From: an uncultured Bacteroidota bacterium
GTDB taxonomy: Bacteria > Bacteroidota > Rhodothermia > Rhodothermales > UBA10348
Assembly: GCA_937876355.1 (NCBI GenBank)
Contig: CALFHN010000174.1
Location: 1-33,618 of the forward strand
Direction: 5' to 3'
DNA: 33,618 nucleotides
Shown: positions 26,992-33,618 of the stretch, in pieces
Layout: the number at the start of each line of letters is the position of its first letter
Position numbering within the stretch: the first letter of the stretch is position 1
Notes under the pieces: generated by a model
Database searches by the model: none
What the model saw: only the letters and a program-made list of their open reading frames with translations
What the model was told of the DNA's origin: nothing
Made by a program: the position numbers and the translations under genes

Positions 26992-28412
26992 AAACCAACC
27001 TACATAACGCAGTAACTCGCCGCCAACCTACGTTCGGAAAAATTCGGCACGTACATATGGTGGGAATCGGAGGGATCGGGATGAGCTCGATAGCCGAAGT
27101 ACTCTTAATGCGCGGCTACAAGGTGACAGGTTCTGATCTCTCGAGTTCAGAAGTCACAAAACATTTGGAAGATCAGGGTGCTGAAATTTTTGTTGGTCAT
27201 GATGGTCCCAACGCTGCTGGATCCTGTGTAGTAGTTCACTCTTCAGCGGTCGACTCTGAATCAAACCCAGAGACGCAGTTCGCGTTTAGGCACCACATTC
27301 CAGTTATCAGGCGGTCTGAAATGCTCGGAGAACTCATGCGAATGAAGTTCGGGATTGGAATCGCCGGAACGCATGGGAAAACAACCACGACAACCATGAC
27401 CGGCCATGTGATCAGCGCGGGGGAATTTGATCCGACCATCATCGTTGGAGGAAAGGTTTCAGCATTTGGATCCAACGCGGTCTCTGGTGATGGAGACATT
27501 ATCCTTATCGAAGCCGACGAATACGATCGGACCTTCTTGCGCCTTACGCCTTCGATAGCGGTCATTACGAATATTGATGCCGATCATCTCGATTGCTATA
27601 CAGACCTTGAAGACATCAAGGATGCCTTCGTTCAGTATGCATCCAGCGTTCCCTTTTTTGGGGCGACCATCGTGTGTCTGGATGACGAAAATGTACGTTC
27701 GATTTTAGGACGGATTGACCGGCGCATTGTGACCTATGGCACCCTCAGACAATCCCAAATCCGGGCTGAGAACATCGTTCAAGAGGGCCGGAAAATGCAT
27801 TTTGATGTCCATAATGGAGATTTGCGGCTGGGACGAGCGACCCTTTCTGCTCCTGGACATCACAATGTGCTCAATGCTTTGGCGGCCATTGCGGTCGGAC
27901 TTGAACTGGATATGACATTTGATTCCATCGCGGTAGGCATCGCTTCCTATAGCGGAGTACAGCGCCGAATGGAGGAAATTGGGGAAGCGGGGGGCATTTT
28001 AGTCGTTGATGATTATGCCCATCATCCAACAGAAGTTAAAGCCACTCTTGATGGGGCTGCTGGATGTTGGCCGGACAGGCGCATAATTGCCGTTTTTCAA
28101 CCCCACCTATATTCCCGCACGCAAGACTTGTGCGACGACTTTGCCAGTTCGTTTTTTGATGCGGATGTGGTTGTAATCATGGATGTCTACGGAGCCCGTG
28201 AAGCTCCTGTTGAAGGCGTTTCGGGAGAATTGATATCAAAACGAGCTCATCTTGCAGGCCATCCACACGTAGAATATGTACCTAACAAAGAAGAGTTGGT
28301 TGAATTTGTAGTTCGACTTTCGCGCCCGGGCGACGTGGTAATTACGTTGGGTGCTGGCGATATCTGGCGCCTGAATCGTCAGATATTAAGTAGACTACAG
28401 GAGGCAAATTGA
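26988..28412 (+). CDS. murC: UDP-MurNAc: L-alanine ligase
   Basis: MurC adds L-alanine to UDP-MurNAc, the first step of stem-peptide assembly. It has 474 residues. It begins with HVHMVGIGGIGMSSIAEVLL (about 21-40) and VTGSDLSSSEVTKHL. The ATP loop GTHGKTT is at 127-133, followed by IEADEYDRTFL, NIDADHLDCY and SGVQRRMEEIGE, then VVDDYAHHPTEVKATL and FQPHLYSRTQDL. All are MurC hallmarks. No murB domain or gene is fused or adjacent. The start shares ATGA with the murG stop. The stop shares one nucleotide with the ftsQ ATG, and the last codons contain an AGGAGG sequence. Confidence 0.97.
   Translation: MKTNLHNAVTRRQPTFGKIRHVHMVGIGGIGMSSIAEVLLMRGYKVTGSDLSSSEVTKHLEDQGAEIFVGHDGPNAAGSCVVVHSSAVDSESNPETQFAFRHHIPVIRRSEMLGELMRMKFGIGIAGTHGKTTTTTMTGHVISAGEFDPTIIVGGKVSAFGSNAVSGDGDIILIEADEYDRTFLRLTPSIAVITNIDADHLDCYTDLEDIKDAFVQYASSVPFFGATIVCLDDENVRSILGRIDRRIVTYGTLRQSQIRAENIVQEGRKMHFDVHNGDLRLGRATLSAPGHHNVLNALAAIAVGLELDMTFDSIAVGIASYSGVQRRMEEIGEAGGILVVDDYAHHPTEVKATLDGAAGCWPDRRIIAVFQPHLYSRTQDLCDDFASSFFDADVVVIMDVYGAREAPVEGVSGELISKRAHLAGHPHVEYVPNKEELVEFVVRLSRPGDVVITLGAGDIWRLNRQILSRLQEAN
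28399..28404 (+). promoter_or_regulatory. Consensus Shine-Dalgarno before ftsQ
   Basis: AGGAGG lies 7 nt before the ftsQ ATG at 28412, inside the last codons of murC. It is the only full consensus Shine-Dalgarno I see before a start in the window; most other starts have none. It supports ATG 28412 over the TTG three bases upstream. Confidence 0.6.
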
Positions 28413-29182
28413 TGACTAAACGTGCTTCCATGTGGAAAAAAATAGCTGGATTCCTGTTTGTGATAGGAATTGGCGTCGTCGGCTACTCGGGCTGGAAATG
28501 GTTGAGTCAGGTCACAGTCGTAGAGGTGACCATGCAGGGACTCGTTCACGCACAGGAAGCGGAGGTTAGAGATCTCATCAGGGTGGACACGGGCGCGGTG
28601 ATGTTCAAACTTGATCCTCAAATATTGGAAGACCGGATTCGCCGCCACCCCTGGATAATGGAAGCACATGTTTCACGGCTCCCGACGGGTTCTTTGGATA
28701 TTCGAGTTCTGGAGCGTTTTCCGGTCGCTCAGACTCTCGGAAGTGATGGAAGAATCGGATTCTATTTGGATCGTAATGGTTTCCGAATGCCAATAACTGA
28801 TGCTAAATCGTATCCAGTTCCGATTATATCGGGCGACATTGAAAACTACCATCCCATTATTTCAGTGTCAGACAATTCTTTAAGGGAAATGTTATACCTC
28901 CTACCCAGTCTTAGCGAAGAGTCGGATGATATCATGTCCGAAATTCGTCGAGTTGGGACTGGATTTGAAATTCGAACGACTCCCATTGGGAGCCATGAAT
29001 CGATTCCGGTACTCATGGGTGAATCTGATTACGAGTCCAAATTTAAGCTTTTAGAAGTGTTTTGGGAGCGTGAAATACTTACGCATCAAGAAATTGAATT
29101 TGCATCAATCGATCTTCGATTTGCCAGCCAAGTCGTCACGAAGCAGGAACTCAGGCGCCCTATTAAAGAGATCAGCAACTAA
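28412..29182 (+). CDS. ftsQ: Cell division protein FtsQ/DivIB
   Basis: FtsQ is a bitopic membrane protein that organises the FtsL-FtsW-FtsI complex. From ATG 28412 it has 256 residues: a short basic cytoplasmic tail (MTKRASMWKK), one transmembrane segment (IAGFLFVIGIGVVGYSGWKW, about 11-30), then the POTRA domain (VEVTMQGLVHAQEAEVRDLI onward, ending in WIMEAHVSRLPTGSLDIRV). A beta domain follows (FPVAQTLGSDGRIGFYLDRNG and later IDLRFASQVV). Its place between murC and ftsA fits. The stop shares one nucleotide with the ftsA ATG (TAATG). Confidence 0.93.
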   Translation: MTKRASMWKKIAGFLFVIGIGVVGYSGWKWLSQVTVVEVTMQGLVHAQEAEVRDLIRVDTGAVMFKLDPQILEDRIRRHPWIMEAHVSRLPTGSLDIRVLERFPVAQTLGSDGRIGFYLDRNGFRMPITDAKSYPVPIISGDIENYHPIISVSDNSLREMLYLLPSLSEESDDIMSEIRRVGTGFEIRTTPIGSHESIPVLMGESDYESKFKLLEVFWEREILTHQEIEFASIDLRFASQVVTKQELRRPIKEISN

Positions 29183-30456
29183 TGAAAGAACCGAATAACA
29201 ACCGTATTGTCGTCGGATTAGACATCGGAACCACGAAAGTGTGCGCCGTCGTTGCCACATCCGATGACTTAAATCGCGTGAACATATTAGGAGTTGGGGT
29301 AGCGGAATCAGATGGACTAAACCGCGGCGTTGTGGTCAACATTGACAAAACGGTCAATGCAGTACGCGAAGCAATCGAAGAAGCTTCTCGTATGGCGGGC
29401 GTATCTGTTCGCACGGTTATTGTAGGCATTGCGGGAGATCATGTACAGAGTTTCCAGTCTCGCGGTGTGGTCACCATATCCAACAGAGATGGTGAAATTT
29501 CTGAGTCTGATGTCCAACGCTTGTTAGAGGACACAACTCACGTTGCGATGCCGGCTGATCGTGAAATTCTTCATGTGATACCCCAAGAATTTATTGTCGA
29601 TGGCCAGGATGGGGTCGCTGACCCGGTTGGAATGAGTGGAGTTCGGCTCGAAGCAAACGTACACATCATTACTGGACTCGTGTCGGCTGCAAAAAACATT
29701 TATCGATGTGTTGAAAAGGCAGGTTATCAGGTAGCTGATATTGTTTTAGAACCGCTGGGCTCATCGTTTGCCGTGCTCTATTCTGATGAAAAAGAAGTAG
29801 GTGTTGCGCTCATCGATATCGGCGGGGGAACGACGGATATAGCGGTTTTTGAAGACAATACAATTCGCCATACTGCCGTGGTGGCAGTCGCGGGAAACAA
29901 AGTTACTGACGATATACGAAAAGGCCTCGGCGTAATGAGAGACCAAGCCGAAGCTCTGAAATGTGAGTTTGGAATCGCCATGTCCGAAATGGCACCTGAA
30001 GAAGAAATTGCCATACCGGGTGTTGGCGGTCGAACAGAAAAGCGAGTTGGTCGCAGTACACTCGCGCAAATTATTCAACCTCGTCTAGAAGAGATCCTAG
30101 AGATCGCCTCTATCGAGATTAAAAGAAGTGGGTTTTCACGACACCTATCTGCAGGCGCGGTGCTTACAGGTGGTGGTTCCCTAATTCCGGGAACGGCGGA
30201 ACTCGCTGCAGAAATTTTGGGACTGGATACTAGAATAGGTAGGCCCATGGGGCTAACTGCCGGACTAGTTCAAGAAGTGTCTGATCCCAAATTTGCCACG
30301 GCGGTTGGGCTCGTTTTATACGGACTCAGACCCGAAATGATAGGAAGTACCCCATTCCGGACAGATCATCTCGATTCGTCGGGCCCATCTGGAGGTGGGG
30401 ATAACATGGTAGAGAAGATCAAAAAATCTATGATGGGTTGGTTCAACGAGCTCTAA
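29182..30456 (+). CDS. ftsA: Cell division protein FtsA
   Basis: FtsA is an actin-like ATPase that tethers FtsZ to the membrane and recruits late division proteins. It has 424 residues. Actin-fold motifs: the phosphate-1 loop VVGLDIGTTKVCAVVA (about 10-25), the 1C/SHS2 subdomain (EEASRMAGVSVRTVIVGIAG to about 170), GVALIDIGGGTTDIAVF and AVLTGGGSLIPGTAELA. The C-terminus (VEKIKKSMMGWFNEL, last 15 residues) is an amphipathic helix, the usual membrane-targeting sequence. It is translationally coupled to ftsQ. A 74-bp gap with a hairpin separates it from ftsZ. Confidence 0.96.
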   Translation: MKEPNNNRIVVGLDIGTTKVCAVVATSDDLNRVNILGVGVAESDGLNRGVVVNIDKTVNAVREAIEEASRMAGVSVRTVIVGIAGDHVQSFQSRGVVTISNRDGEISESDVQRLLEDTTHVAMPADREILHVIPQEFIVDGQDGVADPVGMSGVRLEANVHIITGLVSAAKNIYRCVEKAGYQVADIVLEPLGSSFAVLYSDEKEVGVALIDIGGGTTDIAVFEDNTIRHTAVVAVAGNKVTDDIRKGLGVMRDQAEALKCEFGIAMSEMAPEEEIAIPGVGGRTEKRVGRSTLAQIIQPRLEEILEIASIEIKRSGFSRHLSAGAVLTGGGSLIPGTAELAAEILGLDTRIGRPMGLTAGLVQEVSDPKFATAVGLVLYGLRPEMIGSTPFRTDHLDSSGPSGGGDNMVEKIKKSMMGWFNEL

Positions 30457-30470
30457 CCCCCTAACGAATC

Positions 30471-30490
30471 TGTCGAACGCTCATTCGACA
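30471..30490 (+). promoter_or_regulatory. Perfect stem-loop between ftsA and ftsZ
   Basis: TGTCGAA (30471-30477) and TTCGACA (30484-30490) form a perfect 7-bp stem with a 6-nt loop, 14 bp after ftsA and 40 bp before the ftsZ ATG. No T-run follows. It may be an RNA processing or stability element for the ftsZ message, or an operator. Confidence 0.45.
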
Positions 30491-30530
30491 CGATTTACAT
30501 ACAGCCAAAACAGAACGACTAGAGGTTTAC

Positions 30531-31793
30531 ATGGAGAATTTATTTAGCACTCATTTCGCATTTGACGATGCAGAAAATGAAGAAGCAAAGATTTGCGTGA
30601 TTGGTGTTGGAGGCGGCGGTGGAAATGCTGTCAACAACATGATCATGAAAGGTATTACTGGGGTAGAATTTTATGCCATTAATACTGATTCGCAGGCGTT
30701 GGACAACAATCTTGCGCCCTACAAAATTCAAGCCGGACGAGGCCTTACTAAAGGCCTTGGTGCTGGAGCTAGGCCTAGTATTGGAGCCGAGGCCGTTGAG
30801 GAAAGCCGAAAAGACATTGAAAACGCATTGCGCGGGTTCGACATGGTCTTTATTACCGCAGGAATGGGCGGCGGAACGGGTACAGGTGGTGCTCCGATTG
30901 TTGCCGCTATTGCGAAAGACTTGGGTATTTTATCCGTTGCCATTGTGACCCGTCCGTTCGAATGTGAAGGTCCAAAACGGGCAAAATTTGCGGGAGCTGG
31001 GGTAGATCTGCTTAAAAAGAATGTGGATACCCTCATCATTATCCCAAATGAACGTCTATTGGACATTGCAGATGAAGATACATCGATGCTGGATGCCTTT
31101 GGCACAGCTGACGATGTGTTGTACAATGCAACCAGAGGCATTTCCGACCTGATTACGGTGCACGGTCTAATCAACTTGGACTTCGCGGATGTAAAAACAA
31201 CAATGAGTAATGGCGGCACCGCTATGATGGGAGCTGCCACGGCTAGCGGCGAAAACAGGGCAGAAAGAGCAGCTAAGGAAGCCCTTTCGAGTCCACTTTT
31301 AGATGGACTGTCCATAAAAGGTGCTAGAAATGTTCTTGTAAACATTACCGCTGGTCGGACCCTGGGAATTCGAGAAGCGACCGCTGCTACTCGCATCATT
31401 CAGCAAGAGGCAGGAGACGATGTGGAAATCATATTTGGTACGGTAATAGACGATCAAATGGAGGAAAATCTCCGCATTACCGTGATTGCTACTGGGTTTG
31501 AAAAAAGTATCGTTCCCGAGCAAAGATTACCGGGTAAACGTGTCGAACTGAGCCCCCGCGGAGGATTGGAATTCCCCAGCGTGAATTACAAAGGTGAAGG
31601 GAGTTTGAGAGAGTTGGACAAACCAGCGTTTGAACGACGTGGTTCGCATTTGAGCGTGGAACCTATTGGTGGCGATGGCGGATCTGGCTCGACGCGGGTT
31701 CGGCTCTTAAACAAGGAAGATATTCAGCCGACTGAATCAAATCCTTCGGTTGAAAAGGAGGTTCCAGCATTTTTACGCAAGATGATGGATTAG
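30531..31793 (+). CDS. ftsZ: Cell division GTPase FtsZ
   Basis: FtsZ is the tubulin-like GTPase that forms the division ring. It has 420 residues. The GTP-binding part has [18 protein letters not shown] (20-37), NTDSQAL (51-57), the tubulin signature GGGTGTGG (113-120) and TRPFECEG. The T7 catalytic loop [11 protein letters not shown] is near 213-223. A variable linker covers about 325-410. The last residues, PAFLRKMMD, are the conserved C-terminal peptide that binds FtsA. A weak AGAGG stands 5 nt before the ATG at 30531. It is the last gene of the dcw operon and is followed by stem-loops and a terminator. Confidence 0.98.
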   Translation: MENLFSTHFAFDDAENEEAKICVIGVGGGGGNAVNNMIMKGITGVEFYAINTDSQALDNNLAPYKIQAGRGLTKGLGAGARPSIGAEAVEESRKDIENALRGFDMVFITAGMGGGTGTGGAPIVAAIAKDLGILSVAIVTRPFECEGPKRAKFAGAGVDLLKKNVDTLIIIPNERLLDIADEDTSMLDAFGTADDVLYNATRGISDLITVHGLINLDFADVKTTMSNGGTAMMGAATASGENRAERAAKEALSSPLLDGLSIKGARNVLVNITAGRTLGIREATAATRIIQQEAGDDVEIIFGTVIDDQMEENLRITVIATGFEKSIVPEQRLPGKRVELSPRGGLEFPSVNYKGEGSLRELDKPAFERRGSHLSVEPIGGDGGSGSTRVRLLNKEDIQPTESNPSVEKEVPAFLRKMMD

Positions 31794-31833
31794 AGGGTTG
31801 ACGTTCTGTTTTGAGTGATTAGTTAAACCTACT

Positions 31834-31976
31834 GGGATCGAGTCCTCCAGTCTCGATCCCGGCCGTGAGCGCGGCTGGTAAGATTCCCGAGATACGTAGG
31901 CTGTACGTGTTTCGGGTAAGGTAGGGTCGGCATGAAAGAGGCGCGGCCCCATGCGGGGCCGCGCCTCTCCTTTTTT
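31834..31976 (+). ncRNA. Structured RNA-like region behind ftsZ (three stem-loops plus terminator), unidentified
   Basis: Three stem-loops follow each other. The first is GGGATCGAG (31834-31842) with CTCGATCCC (31852-31860), perfect, 9 bp. The second pairs CCGGCCGT with GCGGCTGG (31859-31878; 4-nt loop, two G-U pairs, overlapping the first by two bases). The third pairs CCCGAGATACGT (31886-31897) with ACGTGTTTCGGG (31905-31916), 12 bp including two G-U pairs, with a 7-nt loop. The terminator follows. I match it to no known riboswitch, SRP RNA, 6S RNA or tmRNA. It could be the ftsZ 3' UTR, a 3'-derived small RNA or a repeat family. A TTGACG at 31798-31803 might be a -35 box, but no good -10 follows. 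Confidence 0.35.
31937..31976 (+). terminator. Strong intrinsic terminator at the end of the dcw operon
   Basis: AGAGGCGCGGCCCC (31937-31950) and GGGGCCGCGCCTCT (31955-31968) form a perfect 14-bp GC-rich stem with a 4-nt loop (ATGC), followed by CC and six T residues (31971-31976). The T-run is on the plus strand, so it ends transcripts coming from ftsZ. Confidence 0.92.
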
Positions 31977-31986
31977 GAACCCATAT

Positions 31987-32026
31987 TGAGGAAGTGAACC
32001 TCAGGTTTCTTTTTGAAGTACTTCAA
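31987..32026 (+). promoter_or_regulatory. Second weak hairpin and 14-bp palindrome upstream of the last gene
   Basis: TGAGG and CCTCA enclose a 7-nt loop near 31987-32003 and are followed by a T-rich stretch, possibly a backup terminator. At 32013-32026 lies the perfect palindrome TTGAAGTACTTCAA, 31 bp before the next ATG, a position suited to a dimeric regulator. No clear promoter hexamers were identified. Confidence 0.35.
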
Positions 32027-32057
32027 GTAAGTGGTTGGGGCGCCCTATTTTAACGCC

Positions 32058-33618
32058 ATGAAATTCGTCTCAATTTCCATACTTCTTGGCTTTCTGGCAC
32101 TGGCACCCCCAATTGTGGTTTGGGGGCAGGAGGCTCAAGTTACCTTAAGACAGGAGGCAAGAGAATTTCCAGAAGGGTCCGTTCCCGCGCTCCAGGATCT
32201 AGGTCCGGGATCCCTTCGGGGAAAAGGGGTGGATTGGGAAGTCCCAGAAGATTATCAAGAGGCAGCTCAGGACCTATTAGAAATGAAGCTTATGGGAGTA
32301 AACACGGTGCGAACCGGACTGCTCTTGGACGGTGCTCTTCTTTCCATGGCGGATTCTTTAGGATTATTGATCTACCGCGAGTTGCCTTTTTTTGGCTTAA
32401 ATGCGCAAATCTTGACAGATTCGCTCGTTGTTTCGGACTCTTTGGTTGCTCTGCTTTTGGAAAGCGGAATAGGTCACCCTTCTGCCGGCCCTATCGGCTT
32501 GACACGTCTTTCCGATACAAGCTCAATCAAGGCCTGCGAGGCAATTCGTACAGTAAGTAGTCAAATTAGGGAAGCAGGAGCCCTTTCGTATTACGTCTCC
32601 TCCTTTGTAGAGTCTGACGTTTGTTCAGAAGATGTCGATTTTGTGTTATTGGATGCGTTGGATGACGAACACCCCGAATTATTGCTCGATCGCTGGCGAT
32701 CAGCTCACCGCGCGCCAGCCGGACTGGCGCGCGTAGGAACGCACCTTCTTCCCGGCAGTGAGGCCGGAAGTCTGGTGGTAGGAAGCCTCGAATACCAAGC
32801 TCGTTTTCTGGAAAATGTGTTCGCACGAACGAAACACTCCGGGGTAGCTGTCATATTCCTTCATAGGTGGAAAGACGAAAGAGACATCACTGGGCAGATT
32901 CCTGATCCATACGGCCGAAAATATGGTCTCTACAATAGAACCGGTGACCCTCGACCTGCCCTTTATGTGATGCGGGGAGTCTACTTAGGCACGCAAGAAA
33001 CGTTTGCATATGATCGGGGCCAACCGTCACCTAGACCGTTGCATTGGTTCGCGTTAGTTGGTTGGATTTTATTATCGATGATGGCGGTCATTTATGCCGG
33101 ATCACCTCGATTTCGATCAATCATTCCTAGATATTTCTTCGCTCACGGATTTTACCGAAATGCCGTTCGGGAAGCCCGAGAAGTATTGCCTCTGACATCG
33201 ACTGCAATATTAACGATTACTGGATTATCCATAGGATTGATAGCTACCCACGTTATTTCCTCATTGCGTGAAACCAAACTTGTCCTACATTTATTTTCGA
33301 TGATGAATGTTGGAATGCGCTCCTCGCTTACACTGGTGCTCGACGCTCCTTTCGTGTTGGCCATTTTGGCGGGAAGTACGGCCCTGATTGCGATGTCCAC
33401 GTGGATGGGTATCTGGATAATGGCGTCGGGCAGAAGAAGCCCCCTTTATCCCAGTCAGGCCCTTATGTTGGCGGTTTGGCCTCGCTGGCAGGTATTATTC
33501 ATTCTACCCGTTGCGATGACGTTTGAATCTGTTGCAGGCACTCCGACATGGGCTATAGCCCTGTTGGCTGCCACTTGGATCGGTTGTGCGTATTGGGCAA
33601 CGCTTCGGACCGCTTTTG
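32058..33618 (+). CDS. Secreted glycosidase-like domain fused to a multi-pass membrane domain (cut by window edge)
   Basis: The frame is open from ATG 32058 to the window end (520 codons, no stop). It starts with a signal peptide (MKFVSISILLGFLALAPPIV, cleavage near residue 23). Residues about 45-320 look like a GH2-type TIM barrel: an early LRGKGVDWEVPEDY, LLEMKLMGVNTVRTG, SMADSLGLLIYRELP, and late GVAVIFLHRWKDE with GLYNRTGDPRPALYVMRGVY, matching the final strand of such barrels. The usual catalytic Asn-Glu pair is not evident. Membrane segments follow at about 329-348, 377-400, 430-457, 476-492 and 497-517, with a possible Yip1-like character. It may be a non-catalytic sugar-binding or envelope protein; function unknown. 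It lies behind the dcw terminator and is probably transcribed separately. Confidence 0.7.
   Translation, partial: MKFVSISILLGFLALAPPIVVWGQEAQVTLRQEAREFPEGSVPALQDLGPGSLRGKGVDWEVPEDYQEAAQDLLEMKLMGVNTVRTGLLLDGALLSMADSLGLLIYRELPFFGLNAQILTDSLVVSDSLVALLLESGIGHPSAGPIGLTRLSDTSSIKACEAIRTVSSQIREAGALSYYVSSFVESDVCSEDVDFVLLDALDDEHPELLLDRWRSAHRAPAGLARVGTHLLPGSEAGSLVVGSLEYQARFLENVFARTKHSGVAVIFLHRWKDERDITGQIPDPYGRKYGLYNRTGDPRPALYVMRGVYLGTQETFAYDRGQPSPRPLHWFALVGWILLSMMAVIYAGSPRFRSIIPRYFFAHGFYRNAVREAREVLPLTSTAILTITGLSIGLIATHVISSLRETKLVLHLFSMMNVGMRSSLTLVLDAPFVLAILAGSTALIAMSTWMGIWIMASGRRSPLYPSQALMLAVWPRWQVLFILPVAMTFESVAGTPTWAIALLAATWIGCAYWATLRTAF

Noticed and set aside
30728-31399. 223-codon minus-strand frame inside ftsZ
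   Set aside because: It is entirely antisense to the conserved GTPase domain of ftsZ, and its alanine/serine/proline-rich sequence is typical of a shadow frame.
31834-31860. tRNA T-arm or known riboswitch in the first stem-loop behind ftsZ
   Set aside because: The GTTCRANNC core of a T-arm is missing, no cloverleaf can be drawn, and no riboswitch consensus was recognised.
31829-32026. 65-codon minus-strand frame opposite the region behind ftsZ
   Set aside because: It runs through the GC-rich terminator stem and the stem-loops; its composition reflects the hairpins and it shows no domain-like pattern.
32120-32560. 146-codon plus-strand frame near the window end
   Set aside because: It overlaps, in another frame, the glycosidase-like gene, which has a signal peptide and stays open for 520 codons.

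Overview
The window looks like a chromosomal housekeeping region of a Gram-negative bacterium in the Bacteroidota/FCB group, most likely a Rhodothermia- or Balneolia-type lineage. Four things suggest this. The division and cell-wall (dcw) cluster runs mraZ-rsmH-ftsL-ftsI-murE-mraY-murD-ftsW-murG-murC-ftsQ-ftsA-ftsZ, without murF, murB or ddl, as is usual in that group. MurE carries the DNPR signature of a meso-diaminopimelate ligase. FtsI ends in a PASTA domain. Almost no start codon has a Shine-Dalgarno sequence, and TTG/GTG starts are common. The lineage is an inference; the gene assignments mostly rest on clear motifs.

Layout. At 1-328 (minus) is the N-terminal part of a GT-A glycosyltransferase cut by the window edge. 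A secreted DUF3047 protein (547-1260, plus) converges on uvrA (1273-4146, minus). At 4397-8538 (plus) lie a BatA-like von Willebrand factor A membrane protein, a small membrane protein and the ribosome-associated GTPase HflX. They are followed by a CBS/ACT-like sensor protein (8625-9290) and gyrB (9529-11469). Directly after gyrB are a polyprenyl-phosphate-type GT2 glycosyltransferase, a GT4 glycosyltransferase and a SAM methyltransferase, then pyrG (14535-16232).

The dcw cluster occupies 16555-31793. A 322-bp control region (16233-16554) precedes it. This holds hairpins behind pyrG, a perfect DnaA box, a sigma70-like promoter and paired TGGGG repeats with the 5-nt spacing of MraZ boxes. Genes from mraZ to ftsA are contiguous, with very small gaps or 1-8 nt overlaps. 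A 74-bp gap with a perfect hairpin separates ftsA from ftsZ. Behind ftsZ, three consecutive stem-loops lead into a strong intrinsic terminator (31937-31976), which probably ends the roughly 15.5-kb operon. The last gene (32058 to the edge) encodes a secreted glycosidase-like domain fused to a multi-pass membrane domain and is cut by the window end.

The dcw genes act together. MurC, MurD and MurE build the UDP-MurNAc peptide with mDAP (MurF must be encoded elsewhere). MraY and MurG make lipid I and lipid II. FtsW and FtsI polymerise and cross-link septal peptidoglycan under FtsQ/FtsL control. FtsZ and FtsA form the cytoplasmic ring. MraZ probably autoregulates the cluster. I saw no rRNA, tRNA, CRISPR array or mobile element. 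The least explained parts are the structured RNA-like region behind ftsZ, the operator region before mraZ and the terminal glycosidase-like membrane protein.
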